DNA of 64,000 bases from Reticulitermes speratus (Eukaryota > Arthropoda > Insecta > Blattodea > Rhinotermitidae). Both the position numbers and the translations under genes were made by a program. Position 1 is the first letter of the stretch. Each line of letters opens with the position of its first letter. Shown piece by piece: positions 34,332 through 44,921 of this stretch. The notes under the pieces were generated by a model that saw only the letters and a list, made by a program, of their open reading frames with translations, had not been told where the DNA came from and did not search any database. The stretch is from NCBI GenBank assembly GCA_021186555.1, contig JAJKFL010000042.1, forward strand, positions 30,421,215 to 30,485,214, written 5' to 3'.

Positions 34332-34649
34332 CTACTGCACTTTGTTCAAGGTGCAGGACTGCTGAATAACTGAGCTAAAGGGTTGCACAAAAGATCGATA
34401 ACGGTCGAAGTGCATGGGTCACTGTGGTGCCCGCCCTTCTGTATTTATTCTATTCTATATCCAGTATCTTAACTGTAGAAAGCCAATAATCACTGGTGAA
34501 TTTCAGTAGGAGTTGCATTTTCATGTATCAAAAACTCAGTAACAGCTCGTTGTTTGATGTGCTTTGACATGGGAGAGAACAGTTCACCCATTTTGAACCA
34601 AATACAACACAAACCACCATGTTTACCAAGCCGTACCCTAGCCTCCCAT

Positions 34650-36826
34650 AAATCCAACCCCTCATCTGTATCTCAGGGTTATGTGGAGATAGTAACAGGT
34701 GTGGAGGAGGTGCCCTGAGAGGTTTTACTCTGATACATGCTGACAATCCATACCTTGGTCATGTGGGAGGTGGTAACAGGTGTGGAGGCGATACCCTGTA
34801 GAGGGTTACCATAACACATGCTGGCTAATGGGGCTCTGGTCTACCGAAGCCAAGGTGGAGGGAATTGTGCCGAAGGTTGCAAGGCACTGGGGTAGTAATA
34901 GCAGTGTTGTAAATAATCCCCTTGGGGAACAAGGCCGCACCCCATTGTCTGTAGGCCTTTCATCTGCGTGGGTCTCTGTGGATGGTGACCATATTCTTTT
35001 CCCCATATTTTGCGGGCGAGCTCCTTAAATGGGGACTCCAAGAGATAAGAATGAATGAATAAATTAATGGCTCTGGAAACAGAACATTTTTTTGTTTAGG
35101 AGTTCTGGAAGAAGAACCTGGAGTAGACTTCATGAGTCTCAATCCATTTTTAGAATGGAAGTAACTCCATGCAGCCTATATATAATTTGGACCCATTTTG
35201 TATGGCTATTTTCCTACCCAGGGAAGACTGGATTCTTGGCCCAAAGGCTTGTCTGGTTTACAGACAGCTCTGGGACAGAATAAAGGACTGAGGCTGGGAT
35301 CTGTGAGCCTAAAATGAGGCTCTTCTGTTCTCTGGGTAAAGAGAGATATAAAAGAAGGCTCTGGAGAGGGGCATCTCTGTCCAAAGGTTGCTCCTCTGGG
35401 GGAACCTGGAGGGGGGCTCCTTTACTGAGGACTTTGAGAGACAGATTACTGTTAGGAGAGCTCCTTCATTAGGGTCTGCAAGAGATGTGCAAGATGGCTC
35501 TGGAAACCGCCATCTCTTTTAATAGGGGCCCTGTCGGGGGGACATGGAGGAGGGGCTCCTTTACCAGGGACTTTGAGAGAAAGGTGAGTTTTTATTTTTA
35601 TCAGAAAAACTTGCCCACTAAGGACTCTTGAGAGATATGTAAATGAAGGCTCTGGGAACAGGTATCTCTCTCCATAGGGGCCCCATCGGGGGAACCTGGA
35701 GGGGGGGTTCCTTTACTGGGGTCTCCAAGAGACGTGTCAAGGAAGGCTTTGGAACTGGAGTATCTCTCTCTGTATAGAGGCTCCGTGAGGGGACCCTGGA
35801 GGGAGGGCTTCTATACTGAGGACTCCAAGAGGCACGTAATAGAAGGCTCTGGAAATGGGCATCTCTCTCCATTGGGGGAACTTGGAGAGGGGGCTCCTTT
35901 ATTGGGGACTTTGAGAGACAGGTAAAAGAAGGCTCTGGAAATGGAACATGTGTCTCTGTGGGAGCTCTGAGAGGGGAACCTGGGTGGGGGGCTCCTGTAC
36001 TGAGGACTGTAAAAAATATGTAAAAGAAGGCTCTGGAGATGGGCATCACTCTCCATAGGGGCCCCGTTGGCGGGACTTGAAGGGGGGTGCTCCTTCGTGG
36101 GGGACTTTGAGAGACAGGTAAAAGAAGGCTCTGGAAACAGAGCGTCTCTCGGTATGGGAGCTCTGTGGGGGGACCCTGGAGGGAGGGCTTCTTTACTGGG
36201 GACTCTGAAAGATGCGTAGAAGAAGGCTCTGGAAATGGAACATCTCTCTCTATATAGGGGCTCCGTAAGGGGAACCTGGAGGGGGGTTCCTTTAGTGGGG
36301 ACTCCGAGAGATAGTCAAGGAAGTCTTTGGAAATGGAGCATCTCTCTCTTTATAGAGGCTCCATGAGGGGAACCTGGAGGGAGGGCTTCTATACTGAGGA
36401 CCTCAAGAGACATGTAATAGAAGGCTCTGGAAATGGAGCATTTCTTTTTATAGGAGCTCCATAAGGGGAACCTGAAGGCATTTAACAAAGGAGGGCCCGG
36501 CCAATATGTTTTAGGGCCAGAATCTGTACTTGATATATTCTTCTGTTACGTATAACTTGGAGTGTTCATGGCCTTATGTTTGGCCACAAGACTCTAAGAA
36601 AACATCTGCATGCGATGGACTTGTGATTGTCTCACATGTAGGATTAGGAAAATTCATCCAAGATCAATCCTGGCCTTTAAGGGTTGTGGACTTGGTTAAG
36701 GTTCTTTACTAGAGAGAGAAAGGTTAGAGAATAAGGGGGCACAAAGTACCTGTCAAAAAAGGCCGACGTGCATCGGGTCTTTAAGGTCTTGAACCCATTA
36801 TATATTCTATTCTATTCTATTCTAAG
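34650..36826 (+). mobile_element. LINE copy 2 (plus): 5' region joined to RNase H start, minisatellite and 3' end
   Basis: The segment about 34840-35035 repeats the 5' part of LINE copy 1 (accgaagccaaggtggaggg, then gcaaggcactggggtag, tagcagtgttgt). It jumps directly to an RNase H start (RLVWFTDSSGTE, 35246-35282), followed by the 98-bp array and a 3' end with ttgaacccattatatattc and a (TTCTA)n tail at 36806-36826. The endonuclease and RT are missing, so this is an internally deleted copy. It faces LINE copy 3 at 26.0-27.3 kb, giving a large imperfect inverted arrangement around LINE copy 1. Confidence 0.75.
35345..36480 (+). repeat. 98-bp minisatellite array, right copy
   Basis: The phrase aaggctctgg (or near variants) recurs at about 35355, 35494, 35646, 35743, 35843, 35929, 36027, 36125, 36223, 36323 and 36423, with spacings mostly 96-100 bases (the first two are longer). 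Units share aacctggaggggggctcctt and ggggactctgagagac. The period is not a multiple of three throughout, so the array is not a conserved coding repeat. Confidence 0.92.
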
Positions 36827-37006
36827 CCATAACCTATGGCAAATTGAAGCTGAATGAATGGTGAATAAGTTGGCACAAGTACTGCTTCAAGATCACATCG
36901 CTTGTGCGAGATACTTGTGCAGAGGCATTACTTTCCAAATACCCTACGTACAGTTCATTTGTGATTCTTTAAGTAAGATATGTGATGTGAACCATTTTGT
37001 TTGCAG
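36827..37006. other. PISD intron 4, end
   Basis: Short stretch between the LINE tail and exon 5, ending in the acceptor ccattttgtttgcag. Confidence 0.8.
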
Positions 37007-37167
37007 GAGAGCTACTGAGTGTGAACCCAAAGGTAGCACAGTGGATACCTGACCTCTTCACTTTGAATGAGCGGGCTGTCTACATTGGTCGTTGGAAATA
37101 TGGTTTCTTCTCACTCACAGCCATTGGTGCAACAAATGTTGGCTCCATACATGTCTACTGTGACAAG
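37007..37167 (+). CDS. PISD: phosphatidylserine decarboxylase, exon 5
   Basis: Acceptor tttgcag|GAG and donor CAAG|gtatga; 161 bases. With the single base carried over from exon 4 the reading is [20 protein letters not shown], then [20 protein letters not shown] and [14 protein letters not shown]. The NERVV and [15 protein letters not shown] segments are hallmarks of mitochondrial PISD. Phase 1 in, phase 0 out; both neighbours agree. Confidence 0.96.
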
Positions 37168-37690
37168 GTATGACTGTATTTTCTCATACAGGGGAGCATG
37201 GGGGATGGCAGTTGGTTATTCTTTCATAAATGGTACCTGATAAAATATTGTGGCAAGTGCTGCTACCTAATATTTCACACAGTAAACTACTACACTGAGC
37301 CTTGCTGTTCCTTTGTATGTATTTGTCTCATGAGCTTGATGAAATGATTTCTGCTGTTTTCATCCAGCAGTCCTCATTGAAAAACTGTTGTAAATACACA
37401 ATAATGATTTTCGCACACAGTGTTGTGTAGGTGCATATGCAGGTGAAGTAATGTATGTCATGATTACCCACATAATTACTGATAACTTTGTGATGGGTTT
37501 TAAGCACATGGCTTCCTTTATAGGTCATGTATTGCAGGTAATGGCAGTAGAAATGACCGCCGTTGCCACCTTTGACTGGTATTATGCCCAACAGTTGTTA
37601 AAGACATGGCACACATTATTTTCATTGCAACTTCATTTAGAGTTTTTCTAGAGTGCCCTGAATAGAAACATTTTAACTCGTAAGGCAGCA
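37168..37690. other. PISD intron 5, start
   Basis: About 520 bases without recognised features. A 66-codon frame (37451-37651) has no known motif. Confidence 0.5.
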
Positions 37691-37789
37691 CAGATGAAGG
37701 AAAACACCAGGAATAGTCATTAAAGCCATTCAGGATTGTGGGAAAATATGGGGAGTATCTAGATCATTCAATATACCTTTTACCACCTT

Positions 37790-38720
37790 ACAGAAAAGGA
37801 TTTGTAGAGGTAAAATGGATAATCCAGAATTAAGGAGGGATTTTGTATTTACATCAGAGCAAGAGGAAAACATTATAAAACATTATGCTGTTAGCAAAAA
37901 TGTTTCAAGTTTTCAGTCCAGAGCAATTGTGTTGTATAGATTTTGGCTTTGCAAGAAAATCAAGTCATATGTGACTGAAAGACATAGATGTAGAGCATGA
38001 AGGGACTGGCTGTGTAGATTACTAAAGAGAAACCCAGCTGTAAGTGTAAGGAAACCGGAAGCCACCAGTTTCAGTAGGATATTGGGTTTCAAAGAAAATG
38101 AAATGACCCTGTTTTTCAAAAATGTAAAAGAGTTGATGCCAAAATACAAATTTCCACCAACACATGTTTATAATATGGATGAGTCTTGGTTACTGGCTGT
38201 CCAAGAACCAGGCCTTATTCTAACACTGAAAGGTCAGAAAAGGGTCAGCTCTGTCACCTGGTTGGAGAGAGGCAAGAATTGCTCATTTTGCACTGCAAGT
38301 GCAGCTGGAATTTTCTTGCTTTTGCTATTTATTTATTTATCGCAACAGAGGATGGCCTGACTTGTGGAAAAAGCTGGCCTTCCAGGTGCAATCTGTAGCT
38401 GTTATAAATGTGGATGGACTATTGAGGAATTATTCGTAGTTTTGTTATGCCATTTCATGTGAACTGTGAAACATGAGCCAGAAAATCCAATTCTTTTAAT
38501 ACCAGACAATCATAACAGCCACAGATGTCTGCTGTCGTAAGTTTTCAGGCAAAGTGGCATTGTGATTACTGTCTTGTCCCATTCTTCACACAGACTTCCA
38601 CCGTTGGATATCACATTCTCTGGAACAGTAAAATCTGCATTTTACTGGAAATGTGATCTGTTTGTGAAAACTAGACATATGATTAAGATGACCTCATTGA
38701 TGGAACTGTTTTCAATAAGA
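37790..38720 (+). pseudogene. Tigger/jerky-like DDE transposase remnant
   Basis: Fragments in several frames: KMDNPELRRDFVFTSEQEEN, SYVTERHRCRA, RDWLCRLLKRNPAVSVRKPE (CENP-B-like second DNA-binding part), FKNVKELMPKYKFPPTHVYN followed by MDESWL (first catalytic Asp region), LKGQKRVSSVTWLERG, PDNHNSHRCL (second Asp) and a TFSGTVKSAFYWKC block near the third acidic residue. Stops and frameshifts at about 38000, 38300 and 38470-38600 inactivate it. Ends of the element were not located. Confidence 0.8.
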
Positions 38721-39344
38721 TGTATTGTCAAGTAGCCTTGGGTTTCAGGTCATTGGAATTTACCCTTAAATCCCACCATATTCAGTGGAAGAATTTTGGG
38801 CAACGTCATTGTTGTAGGAAGGCAATAAAGAAGTTTCTGCTACAGAGAATTCCAATACTGATGACCAACAGACCAAACCTTCAAGCATCAGCTACAGACA
38901 TCTCAGTTTCATGTCACCCACCATGCAACAGGGACCCAGAACTTCCTTGTGCTAATACCTTAAATAGCAGTGCCAGATATTTAACAGAGTCCACTCAGCC
39001 TAATAACACTAATAGTATTTGGCGATAGCTGTGAATTATTAAGCTCTTAATTATGTAGTTTTCTCCAGCCTTCTGATACTTTTCCTTTCTTAAGACAAAA
39101 GGTCTCTTCTCCTGTTGGTACAGATTCTTTAAACAATCAAATTCCTATAAAATAGTTACAGTTGCATCATTTATGAGACAGTACATGAGATTTTGTCGCT
39201 GTGCATAATGTTCACATGTGACAGAGTGCTGAGGATTCAGATTGTCAGGGATGTAATGCTGTGTGGCTGGATTATTGTTAGACCCTACATTATATAAGTT
39301 TTAAAACTTTCGCGGCGACATGATTCAATATAGTCTTCTCGGGC

Positions 39345-39412
39345 GCTCAGCCACGTTAACTTGTTTAAATACAACGTTTCGGGGACTAGCTCCGTCCCCA
39401 TCCTCAGGCAAA
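39345..39412 (-). ncRNA. hammerhead-like motif, left of the Penelope fragment
   Basis: On the minus strand: GC, CTGAGGA, T, a GGGGAC/GTCCCC six-pair stem with a seven-base loop, GAAA, then a stem III of ACGTT...AACGT. The base at the expected cleavage position is G, which is unfavourable in known hammerheads. A second, inverted copy lies at 39880-39945. Such motifs are known from the terminal repeats of Penelope-like elements. Confidence 0.6.
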
Positions 39413-39418
39413 ACTGGG

Positions 39419-39793
39419 ATGCCATATACACCGGGCATCCCATGTGAATGCGGTAAGACGTATATTGGCCAGACAAATAGAACTATCAAGACCAGGCGCA
39501 AAGAGCACATGCGACACCTTAGACTGGGTCAACCAGATAAATCAGCAGTAGCACAACATGCCCTGGAAACAGGCCACAGGGTAGAATTCAACAAAACCTG
39601 CAGACTAGCCAGGACAAAGGGATACATGGACCGCATAATAAAGGAAGCTATTGAAATAAAATTACATCCGGACAACATCAACAGGGATGGCGGTTACATA
39701 CTCAGCAGAGCCTGGCAGCCCGCAATACGTCGGATAGGGACCTCACAGCGAGGCGTGAGAGCACAACAGTTAACAGCCCGCCCACTGATTTAA
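39419..39793 (+). pseudogene. Penelope-like element GIY-YIG endonuclease domain
   Basis: An open reading of about 125 codons ending at a stop. It encodes PGIPCECGKTYIGQTNRTI, which is the C-x-C plus Y-x-G form of the GIY-YIG domain of Penelope-like elements, then RRKEHMRHL, DKSAVAQHALETGHRVEF (conserved His/Glu block), GYMDRIIKEAIEIKLHP and the usual C-terminal SRAWQP. The upstream reverse transcriptase is missing. Reading through from a leftward ATG at 39320 crosses the inverted terminal segment and is not a real start. Confidence 0.88.
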
Positions 39794-39879
39794 TTGTTTG
39801 GGCACTTCGAGCCGGTCTGTTTGTCCCTGCCGCGGCAGGTAGAAAAACACGGGACAGACGAGCAGTGTGTTAAATCAGT

Positions 39880-39945
39880 TTTGCCTGAGCATGGGGACAG
39901 AGCCAGTCCCCGAAACATTGTTGTTAACGTGGCTGAGTGCCCGAG
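39880..39945 (+). ncRNA. hammerhead-like motif, right of the Penelope fragment
   Basis: CTGAGCA (39885-39891), T, GGGGAC/GTCCCC stem, GAAAC (39912-39916), then attgttgttaacgtggctga. It is the inverted partner of the motif at 39345-39412; the G8 position of the core is C here, which should abolish activity. Confidence 0.5.
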
Positions 39946-39984
39946 AAGACTATATTGAGATCCTACATTCCTTCAAAACATTGG

Positions 39985-40100
39985 GAAACACTAACCTAGC
40001 AACACAGTGTCACATCCCAGAACACCTGAATTGTAAACAAAACTATTGTAGAGACCTCAAATCTCACAGACACAATTTTGTTATAATGCAAGCATTCTAG
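39985..40100 (-). repeat. short interspersed repeat next to PISD exon 6
   Basis: Reverse-strand reading gives FEVSTIVLF and VFWDVTLCC, and the DNA gtgttctgggatgtgacact matches the CTTCTGGGATGTGATG family at 21345, 24680 and 46850. It ends about 20 bases before the exon 6 acceptor. Confidence 0.55.
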
Positions 40101-40117
40101 TTTTGTTTGCTCTTCAG

Positions 40118-40354
40118 GAACTGACAACAAATCAGCGTAAATGGAGGAAGATGGAGCCCCGGCATCAAGATTCATCCCTTCTGGGATTACAGGGAGAAAA
40201 AATTCATATGTGCAAAGGACAGCCATTTGGCGAGTTTCATCTTGGGTCCACAATTGTGCTGTTGTTTGAAGCTCCAAAGAGCTTTAAGTTCCAGCTGGAG
40301 ACAAGTCAACGGATTCTAGTAGGCGAAGGTATTAGTGACTGTCATATGGAGTAG
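40118..40354 (+). CDS. PISD: phosphatidylserine decarboxylase, exon 6 (LGST self-cleavage site and stop)
   Basis: Acceptor tttgctcttcag|GAA, phase 0 in. It encodes [60 protein letters not shown] and ends [13 protein letters not shown] then TAG. LGST (40241-40252) is the site where the proenzyme cuts itself between Gly and Ser to make the pyruvoyl cofactor of the alpha subunit. [10 protein letters not shown] and the short C-terminal tail match animal PISD. No clear AATAAA was picked out close downstream. Confidence 0.97.
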   Translation, partial: ELTTNQRKWRKMEPRHQDSSLLGLQGEKIHMCKGQPFGEFHLGSTIVLLFEAPKSFKFQLETSQRILVGEGISDCHME

Positions 40355-40476
40355 GATATTGTAACATTTAGCATACGTTAACAGACTGTGCTTTAACAAG
40401 TGACGAGTTGGGCTGTGATTTTAAAGTGAAAAATAATGATAAACAAAGATGTATTTTCCTACCCTTCAGCGCTTTC

Positions 40477-40477
<1 letters not shown>

Positions 40478-40512
<35 letters not shown>
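40478..40512. repeat. (TA)n microsatellite
   Basis: About 16 TA units just downstream of the PISD stop, probably within or near its 3' untranslated region. Confidence 0.9.
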
Positions 40513-40516
<4 letters not shown>

Positions 40517-41663
40517 TTTTAGTTATTTGAAAAGTGTATCTTTTGCAGCAAAAGCATGTTGTCTTCATTTGAGATATATGTGTTTCACAATGAATATTAC
40601 CCTCATTATGACAGTAAATGACTGTGAGAAGTTGGTGATAGTGGTGGTAATTTCTATAATACTGCCTTTTCAATTCTGGCAGTTGTGTGGCACTGAATAG
40701 AAATAATGGGATAGTTACCAATGTCACCTTGAAAAAGGTGAGGTATGAAGCCACTGGTCCTAATTTTCAGGTATATCATTGCTGTTGACAAATGGGACTG
40801 GGAAACACAAAGTCCTCAGTTAATATAACTGTGATAACATTTTTTGTACAGTACATAGGTGATTATCTTTCCTGAGCTAATAGACTTCATGGTAAAGGGT
40901 TATTCGTGGGAAGTCATTGTTGTTCAGCTGGCAAAGAAATTACCTGTTCTTTATGGAACTTGAAGGTCAGTGACTGTGCTCATGCAAGATTGTCATTGGA
41001 TCCTATCCTGAGCCAGCTTATTGTGTGTCCCGTCTGTTGCATTTTCCTTGAATTAGTCTTTTCTGGTGAAGAACAGAGCTCTTGCCAAAGAATCGACCTG
41101 CATCCAAGACTCCTTGTAAGATTAGAAGATAATCTCATCAACTGTCTATATGTGACTGCGTATTTAACATATTCACACTTATTTATTTCTCTATTCTCAC
41201 TTTCTTCACTGGTTTCCACATTACTATAGTTTTACAGACTGAAGCGAATACAGACCAATGTGAATACAATAATGCCTCAGTATACAAACTGTCATTTTAT
41301 GAGTTTTCGCTTTATACAGGATGCACAAATTAATATGTGTTTTTCAGTTTGAGAGCCAATTTTCACCTATACAAGCTCCTTCCTCTTGAAAACTACTTCT
41401 TGTTCCCAGGACCTTTTCTTGGCTATAAGGGGTTCCTGAATCTTTTCAAATGTGCAGAATGTCATGGCATCTCTGAATGGTTTGTGCATACGCAGCAGCC
41501 TTGCAGCATCACTTAATTATTCTTGTAGCTTTTTGTGAAGCTTGCTTTTTACTCACTCTGTCCTTACGCATTTTCCATGACATAACTATCGTTTATGCAT
41601 ACATTAATGGCTATGAATGTTATTTAAATATAGTAATTGACCATTATTGCTACATTTTTTTCA
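40513..41663. other. sequence downstream of PISD without recognised genes
   Basis: About 1.15 kb. A 107-codon frame at 40906-41229 has a hydrophobic end but no recognised family. The PISD 3' untranslated region likely occupies the first part. Confidence 0.4.
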
Positions 41664-43030
41664 CACTTAGGTACCATTCTTTGTTGTATTAAGTAGTATT
41701 GGGTCCACTTGGGCCGATGATTGAGTCGACAGGAAGCGAATGTAAAGAAAAGAGTGAACGGCGTTGTAGGATGTGTTATAGGATGAAGATGTTCAGACCT
41801 GTTTTTAGTAGGGTGAGGGATGGATGTGTTATAGGATGAACATGTTCAGACTTGTTTTTAGTAGGATGGTGTTCTCTATTACGTTCGCGCATTTTGTATA
41901 TTAAAGCGCAATTTAAGACAGATAGATTACTTTGCTGCTACGGAAGACGTTTGAAGGCAACCGTAAGCTGCGTTGTACACTTTGTGGTTTAATCTATTAC
42001 AAGTAAGTAAAATCATAGGATTTGTTATATATTATGGCAAAGAAAATGTTTATGAACAGGCAGATAGCCTGAGTTGGAGGCTATCTCACGTGGCATAAAT
42101 AATGAGATGTCAGAAAGAGCAGACGAACTACCGTTTACGAATTTGGATGAGACTGTGAAGTGTTTTGAAAAATTTGATGCGACCGGGCGTAGCTTGCTAA
42201 TTAAATTTAACTCTCCGGGTAAAAACCAAGATCCTTATATGTATCTGAAGGAATGCATTACTAAATTAACCAATTACTTTGTAGATGAAATTCCTGGTAG
42301 AGATTTTGTTGGAATAAAGATACGTAATACTGAAAATCTGAGGGATAAGGTAGTTGGCATTAGTTTTCAGCGTTGTGATGAGCTAGAAGCTGATTTAGTG
42401 TGGGGAGTTCTTGGAAAAGTAGTTCAGAGTAATGCAAGGTTTGGATTAACCGACCAACTGGAGGTGCACTTTGATCATGTTAGAATGCCGGCAGGTAACG
42501 GTAGAGTGAAAACAAAGGGGTGCTCACTCAATGTAATTGGTGCCATCAAGAGGAGTATCGTAGTTGTTAAGGCTACTTCCGTGTGTTTGGCTCACGCACT
42601 TGTTATTGCCATGGCCCAGGTAAATGGTGACCCGGAGTACAAGGCATATAGGAATGGAAATCGATTGGACAAACCGGTTAAAGAACTCCTTAGGGCCTCA
42701 GGTGTTGATTTGTCTAACGGTGGAGGCGTTCAGGAACTTCAGCAGTTTCAGGAATATCTTTCAGGCTATAAAATTATAGTTTATGACGGACTAAGTCCCG
42801 ATAGACTCATTTTTACTGGAAATTCCATTTTGGACAAGAAATTATACTTACTGTATGACGAGGAAAAGGGTCACTATAATGTGATTACAAACATTAAGGC
42901 TGCTATGGCGAAGAAGTTCATATGTGACGCGTGTGACACCCTATACGACAAAACACATAACTGTAAGAACGCCTGTTCACTGTACTGCTGTTTCTCCTTG
43001 CACTTAGGTACCATTCTTTGTTGTATTAAG
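41664..43030. repeat. identical 30-bp direct repeats flanking a 1.3-kb insert
   Basis: The 30-mer starting cacttaggtaccattctttg occurs at 41664-41693 and 43001-43030 without a mismatch. The polymerase-like frame ends its recognisable part just before the right copy. A 30-bp duplication is too long for most DNA transposons and unusual even for LINEs. Confidence 0.9.
41768..41875 (+). repeat. tandem duplication of about 55 bp
   Basis: The sequence ggatgtgttataggatgaag...atgttcagacctgtttttag is followed by a near-identical second copy (ggatgtgttataggatgaac...cttgtttttagtaggatgg). It lies upstream of the polymerase-like frame. Confidence 0.85.
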
Positions 43031-43051
43031 GGTAACATCATGTGTTTGTGA
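42104..43051 (+). CDS. family B DNA polymerase N-terminal part, virus/Maverick-type (truncated but open)
   Basis: An uninterrupted frame; 42104 is the first ATG, though the frame is open from 42074. I recognise the style of a multi-copy insect protein whose full-length members continue into a protein-primed family B DNA polymerase of Maverick/Polinton- or adintovirus-like origin. Visible: LIKFNSPGKNQDP, GIKIRNTEN, a SNARFGLTDQLEVHFDHVRM block, YDEEKGHYNVITN and the start of a zinc-binding region (CDACDTLYDKTHNC). The recognisable part ends near 42990, before exonuclease and polymerase domains; the last 20 codons come from the flanking repeat. No frameshift in over 300 codons, unlike every other element here, so it is recent or has been kept. 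The assignment is from memory of family style and needs a profile search. Confidence 0.55.
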   Translation, partial: EMSERADELPFTNLDETVKCFEKFDATGRSLLIKFNSPGKNQDPYMYLKECITKLTNYFVDEIPGRDFVGIKIRNTENLRDKVVGISFQRCDELEADLVWGVLGKVVQSNARFGLTDQLEVHFDHVRMPAGNGRVKTKGCSLNVIGAIKRSIVVVKATSVCLAHALVIAMAQVNGDPEYKAYRNGNRLDKPVKELLRASGVDLSNGGGVQELQQFQEYLSGYKIIVYDGLSPDRLIFTGNSILDKKLYLLYDEEKGHYNVITNIKAAMAKKFICDACDTLYDKTHNCKNACSLYCCFSLHLGTILCCIKGNIMCL

Positions 43052-44920
43052 AGAAGTTTTTGACCTCTGGAACCAGTTAACATTTATGATGTGGCAAGTA
43101 ATGGGAAAATAGTATTCATTGTACGAATTTTTGCCTTGTGAGCAATTTTTGAGGAATGGATTAAGCTTGTAAACTGAGGGATTACAGTACATGAATGTGT
43201 TTTAATGTAATGCCTACATACCAAGGTTATAAAAGAGAGCAGTGCAATATTGGGAGTACACATGTTCTGCAAATATGTTATTGCAGTTTTTGATTTGTGT
43301 TGCGGATAAAAGTATACTGTTGCTAAATGGATTAACACTACATACATACAGCACAGTTTATAGTCATAAGTGACAAAGCCAAGGAACAGCATGGATCTTA
43401 ACCTACATTAAGACATGCTATTTTTCCTTGTATTTACTTACTACCAAAAAGTTTTTCAGACCAGGTACATAAATCTTAATGAGCCCTGTATCTTAATGTA
43501 GCCTAATAATGAACAGTTGTAATAAAACAGTTAAGTTTATTGAGATTTATGTAAAGTAGGGGCTAGTGATGGCTGCTACAGATCAAATTAAATCTATGCA
43601 ACAACTATTATTACAGACCGACCAATCACAACTCTAATATCATTGCCTGCATTTAAAAAAGTAAAAGTCTGAAGGAAGTGCTGTTTCATAGTGAGCATGG
43701 CACTATACATATGTGTATATAAGCCAGTGGAAAAACTTGCTTAAAATGACAGCCTAAAGACCAAAACACGTAAGTAATATTCTAATTGTTTATCATTTCT
43801 AGGCAGTCTAGATAAAATTGCATTTGTGTTAAAACTGTGTTAGATGTCATAGTCAGTGTTTGTCTTAAACTTAGAAACCCAAGTTGATTGAACTGCCAAT
43901 GTAAAAAGACTAAATAGAGTGTTTGTCCTGATCAGATTGGTTCTCTGCATCTAACATTTTGAATTGCTTCATGCATCTACCTCCTGATGGCAGAGTGCCA
44001 AAAGCAGTGCTGCTGGTGGTAGGAAGATTCAATGTATTATGCATATATAGCAGTTACAACAGTTTTATTTTAATACATGTGAATCCTGCTGAGATTGCAT
44101 GGTAGTCTGTGAAGATTATCACTGTTATATCGAAGACGTTATCTGGATATGTGTTTTGAATGGGGAACAAGAGATGTCTATAAAATTTTCATGTGAAAAC
44201 TTTGTGGAAGGCAACCACTTGGAAGAATGATAAGGAGATGGAGAAATAATGTTACTTGTGTAATATTTGATGGAAATTACTTGTGAAAGTGTAATGAGAT
44301 TTAACTATACTATGATCATGGCTACAGGTAAGCTGTTTTATTAATAGTGTTGAACATTGGGCTATTGCAAAAAGTTAATTTTGGGCTTTAGATATGGGTA
44401 GTGAAGCATTGTGATTGTAAGTATACTTTTCACAGTCTACTTTTAATTAATCACCTATGTGGTACTGTGAATGTATTGCTCTTGGAGAAATGCAGTACTG
44501 AAGAAAAGACATGCTTAGAAATTCAGGGTGAATGTAAATTTCAGTCTGGTCATGTTAGTATGAAGCTGTGTACTGGAATGTTACTAGTGCCACAATGCTG
44601 TTTATACCACCTTGAACCAAACTGGAGAACTTGTGTGGTCTGCTGTTTCCTTGTTTAGGAATGCTAACTGGTGAGTTCTATTTACAAATGCTGTAAGAAT
44701 ACCTAGTACTTAGCCTGTAATGGCATACTGACAGCTTCAAAGATTTGCACGTCATGTAAGCTGGATGTCTACATGTTTTGCATTTTTGTTCTCCGTTTTA
44801 ATGAGATTTTTGCTAGTAGCATGATTGGAAGGAGGATCCCTTTAAGTGGCTACTGTGATTTCGAGACATGACACCTATAAAGTTTTGCCTGTGGGTACAG
44901 TTAAGGATAAGGTATACTCA
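43052..44920. other. intergenic DNA without recognised genes
   Basis: About 1.9 kb, AT-rich. Frames such as 44401-44658 show no known motif. No repeat family recognised. Confidence 0.4.
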
Positions 44921-44921
44921 A

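Larger units (their letters stand above)
27930..34455 (+). mobile_element. LINE copy 1: EN-RT-RNase H non-LTR element split by a solo LTR
   Basis: A nearly full-length but decayed LINE of the I/R1/LOA group. Order: 5' untranslated part from about 27930 (shared with LINE copy 2 at about 34840), a short upstream frame (28170-28379), endonuclease (28363-29337), RT (29580-30830 with frameshifts), then a 2374-bp solo LTR, then RNase H and a cysteine motif to 34331, then a 3' end with tgtatttattctattctat. Target duplications were not identified. Confidence 0.85.
39325..39962 (+). mobile_element. Penelope-like element fragment with inverted terminal segments
   Basis: About 90 bases at each end are inverted copies: tatagtcttctcgggcgctc at 39330-39349 is mirrored by gagtgcccgagaagactata at 39934-39953, and each includes a hammerhead-like motif. 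Between them is the GIY-YIG endonuclease end. The reverse transcriptase is absent, so this is a heavily 5'-truncated copy with an inverted piece of its own terminal repeat at the left. Confidence 0.82.

Noticed and set aside
35618..36049. 143-codon reverse frame in the right minisatellite
   Set aside because: Same cause: an open reading across 98-bp tandem units; the period changes the frame.
39320..39418. Upstream start of the 157-codon frame before the GIY-YIG domain
   Set aside because: This part is the inverted terminal segment with the hammerhead-like motif, not protein-coding.
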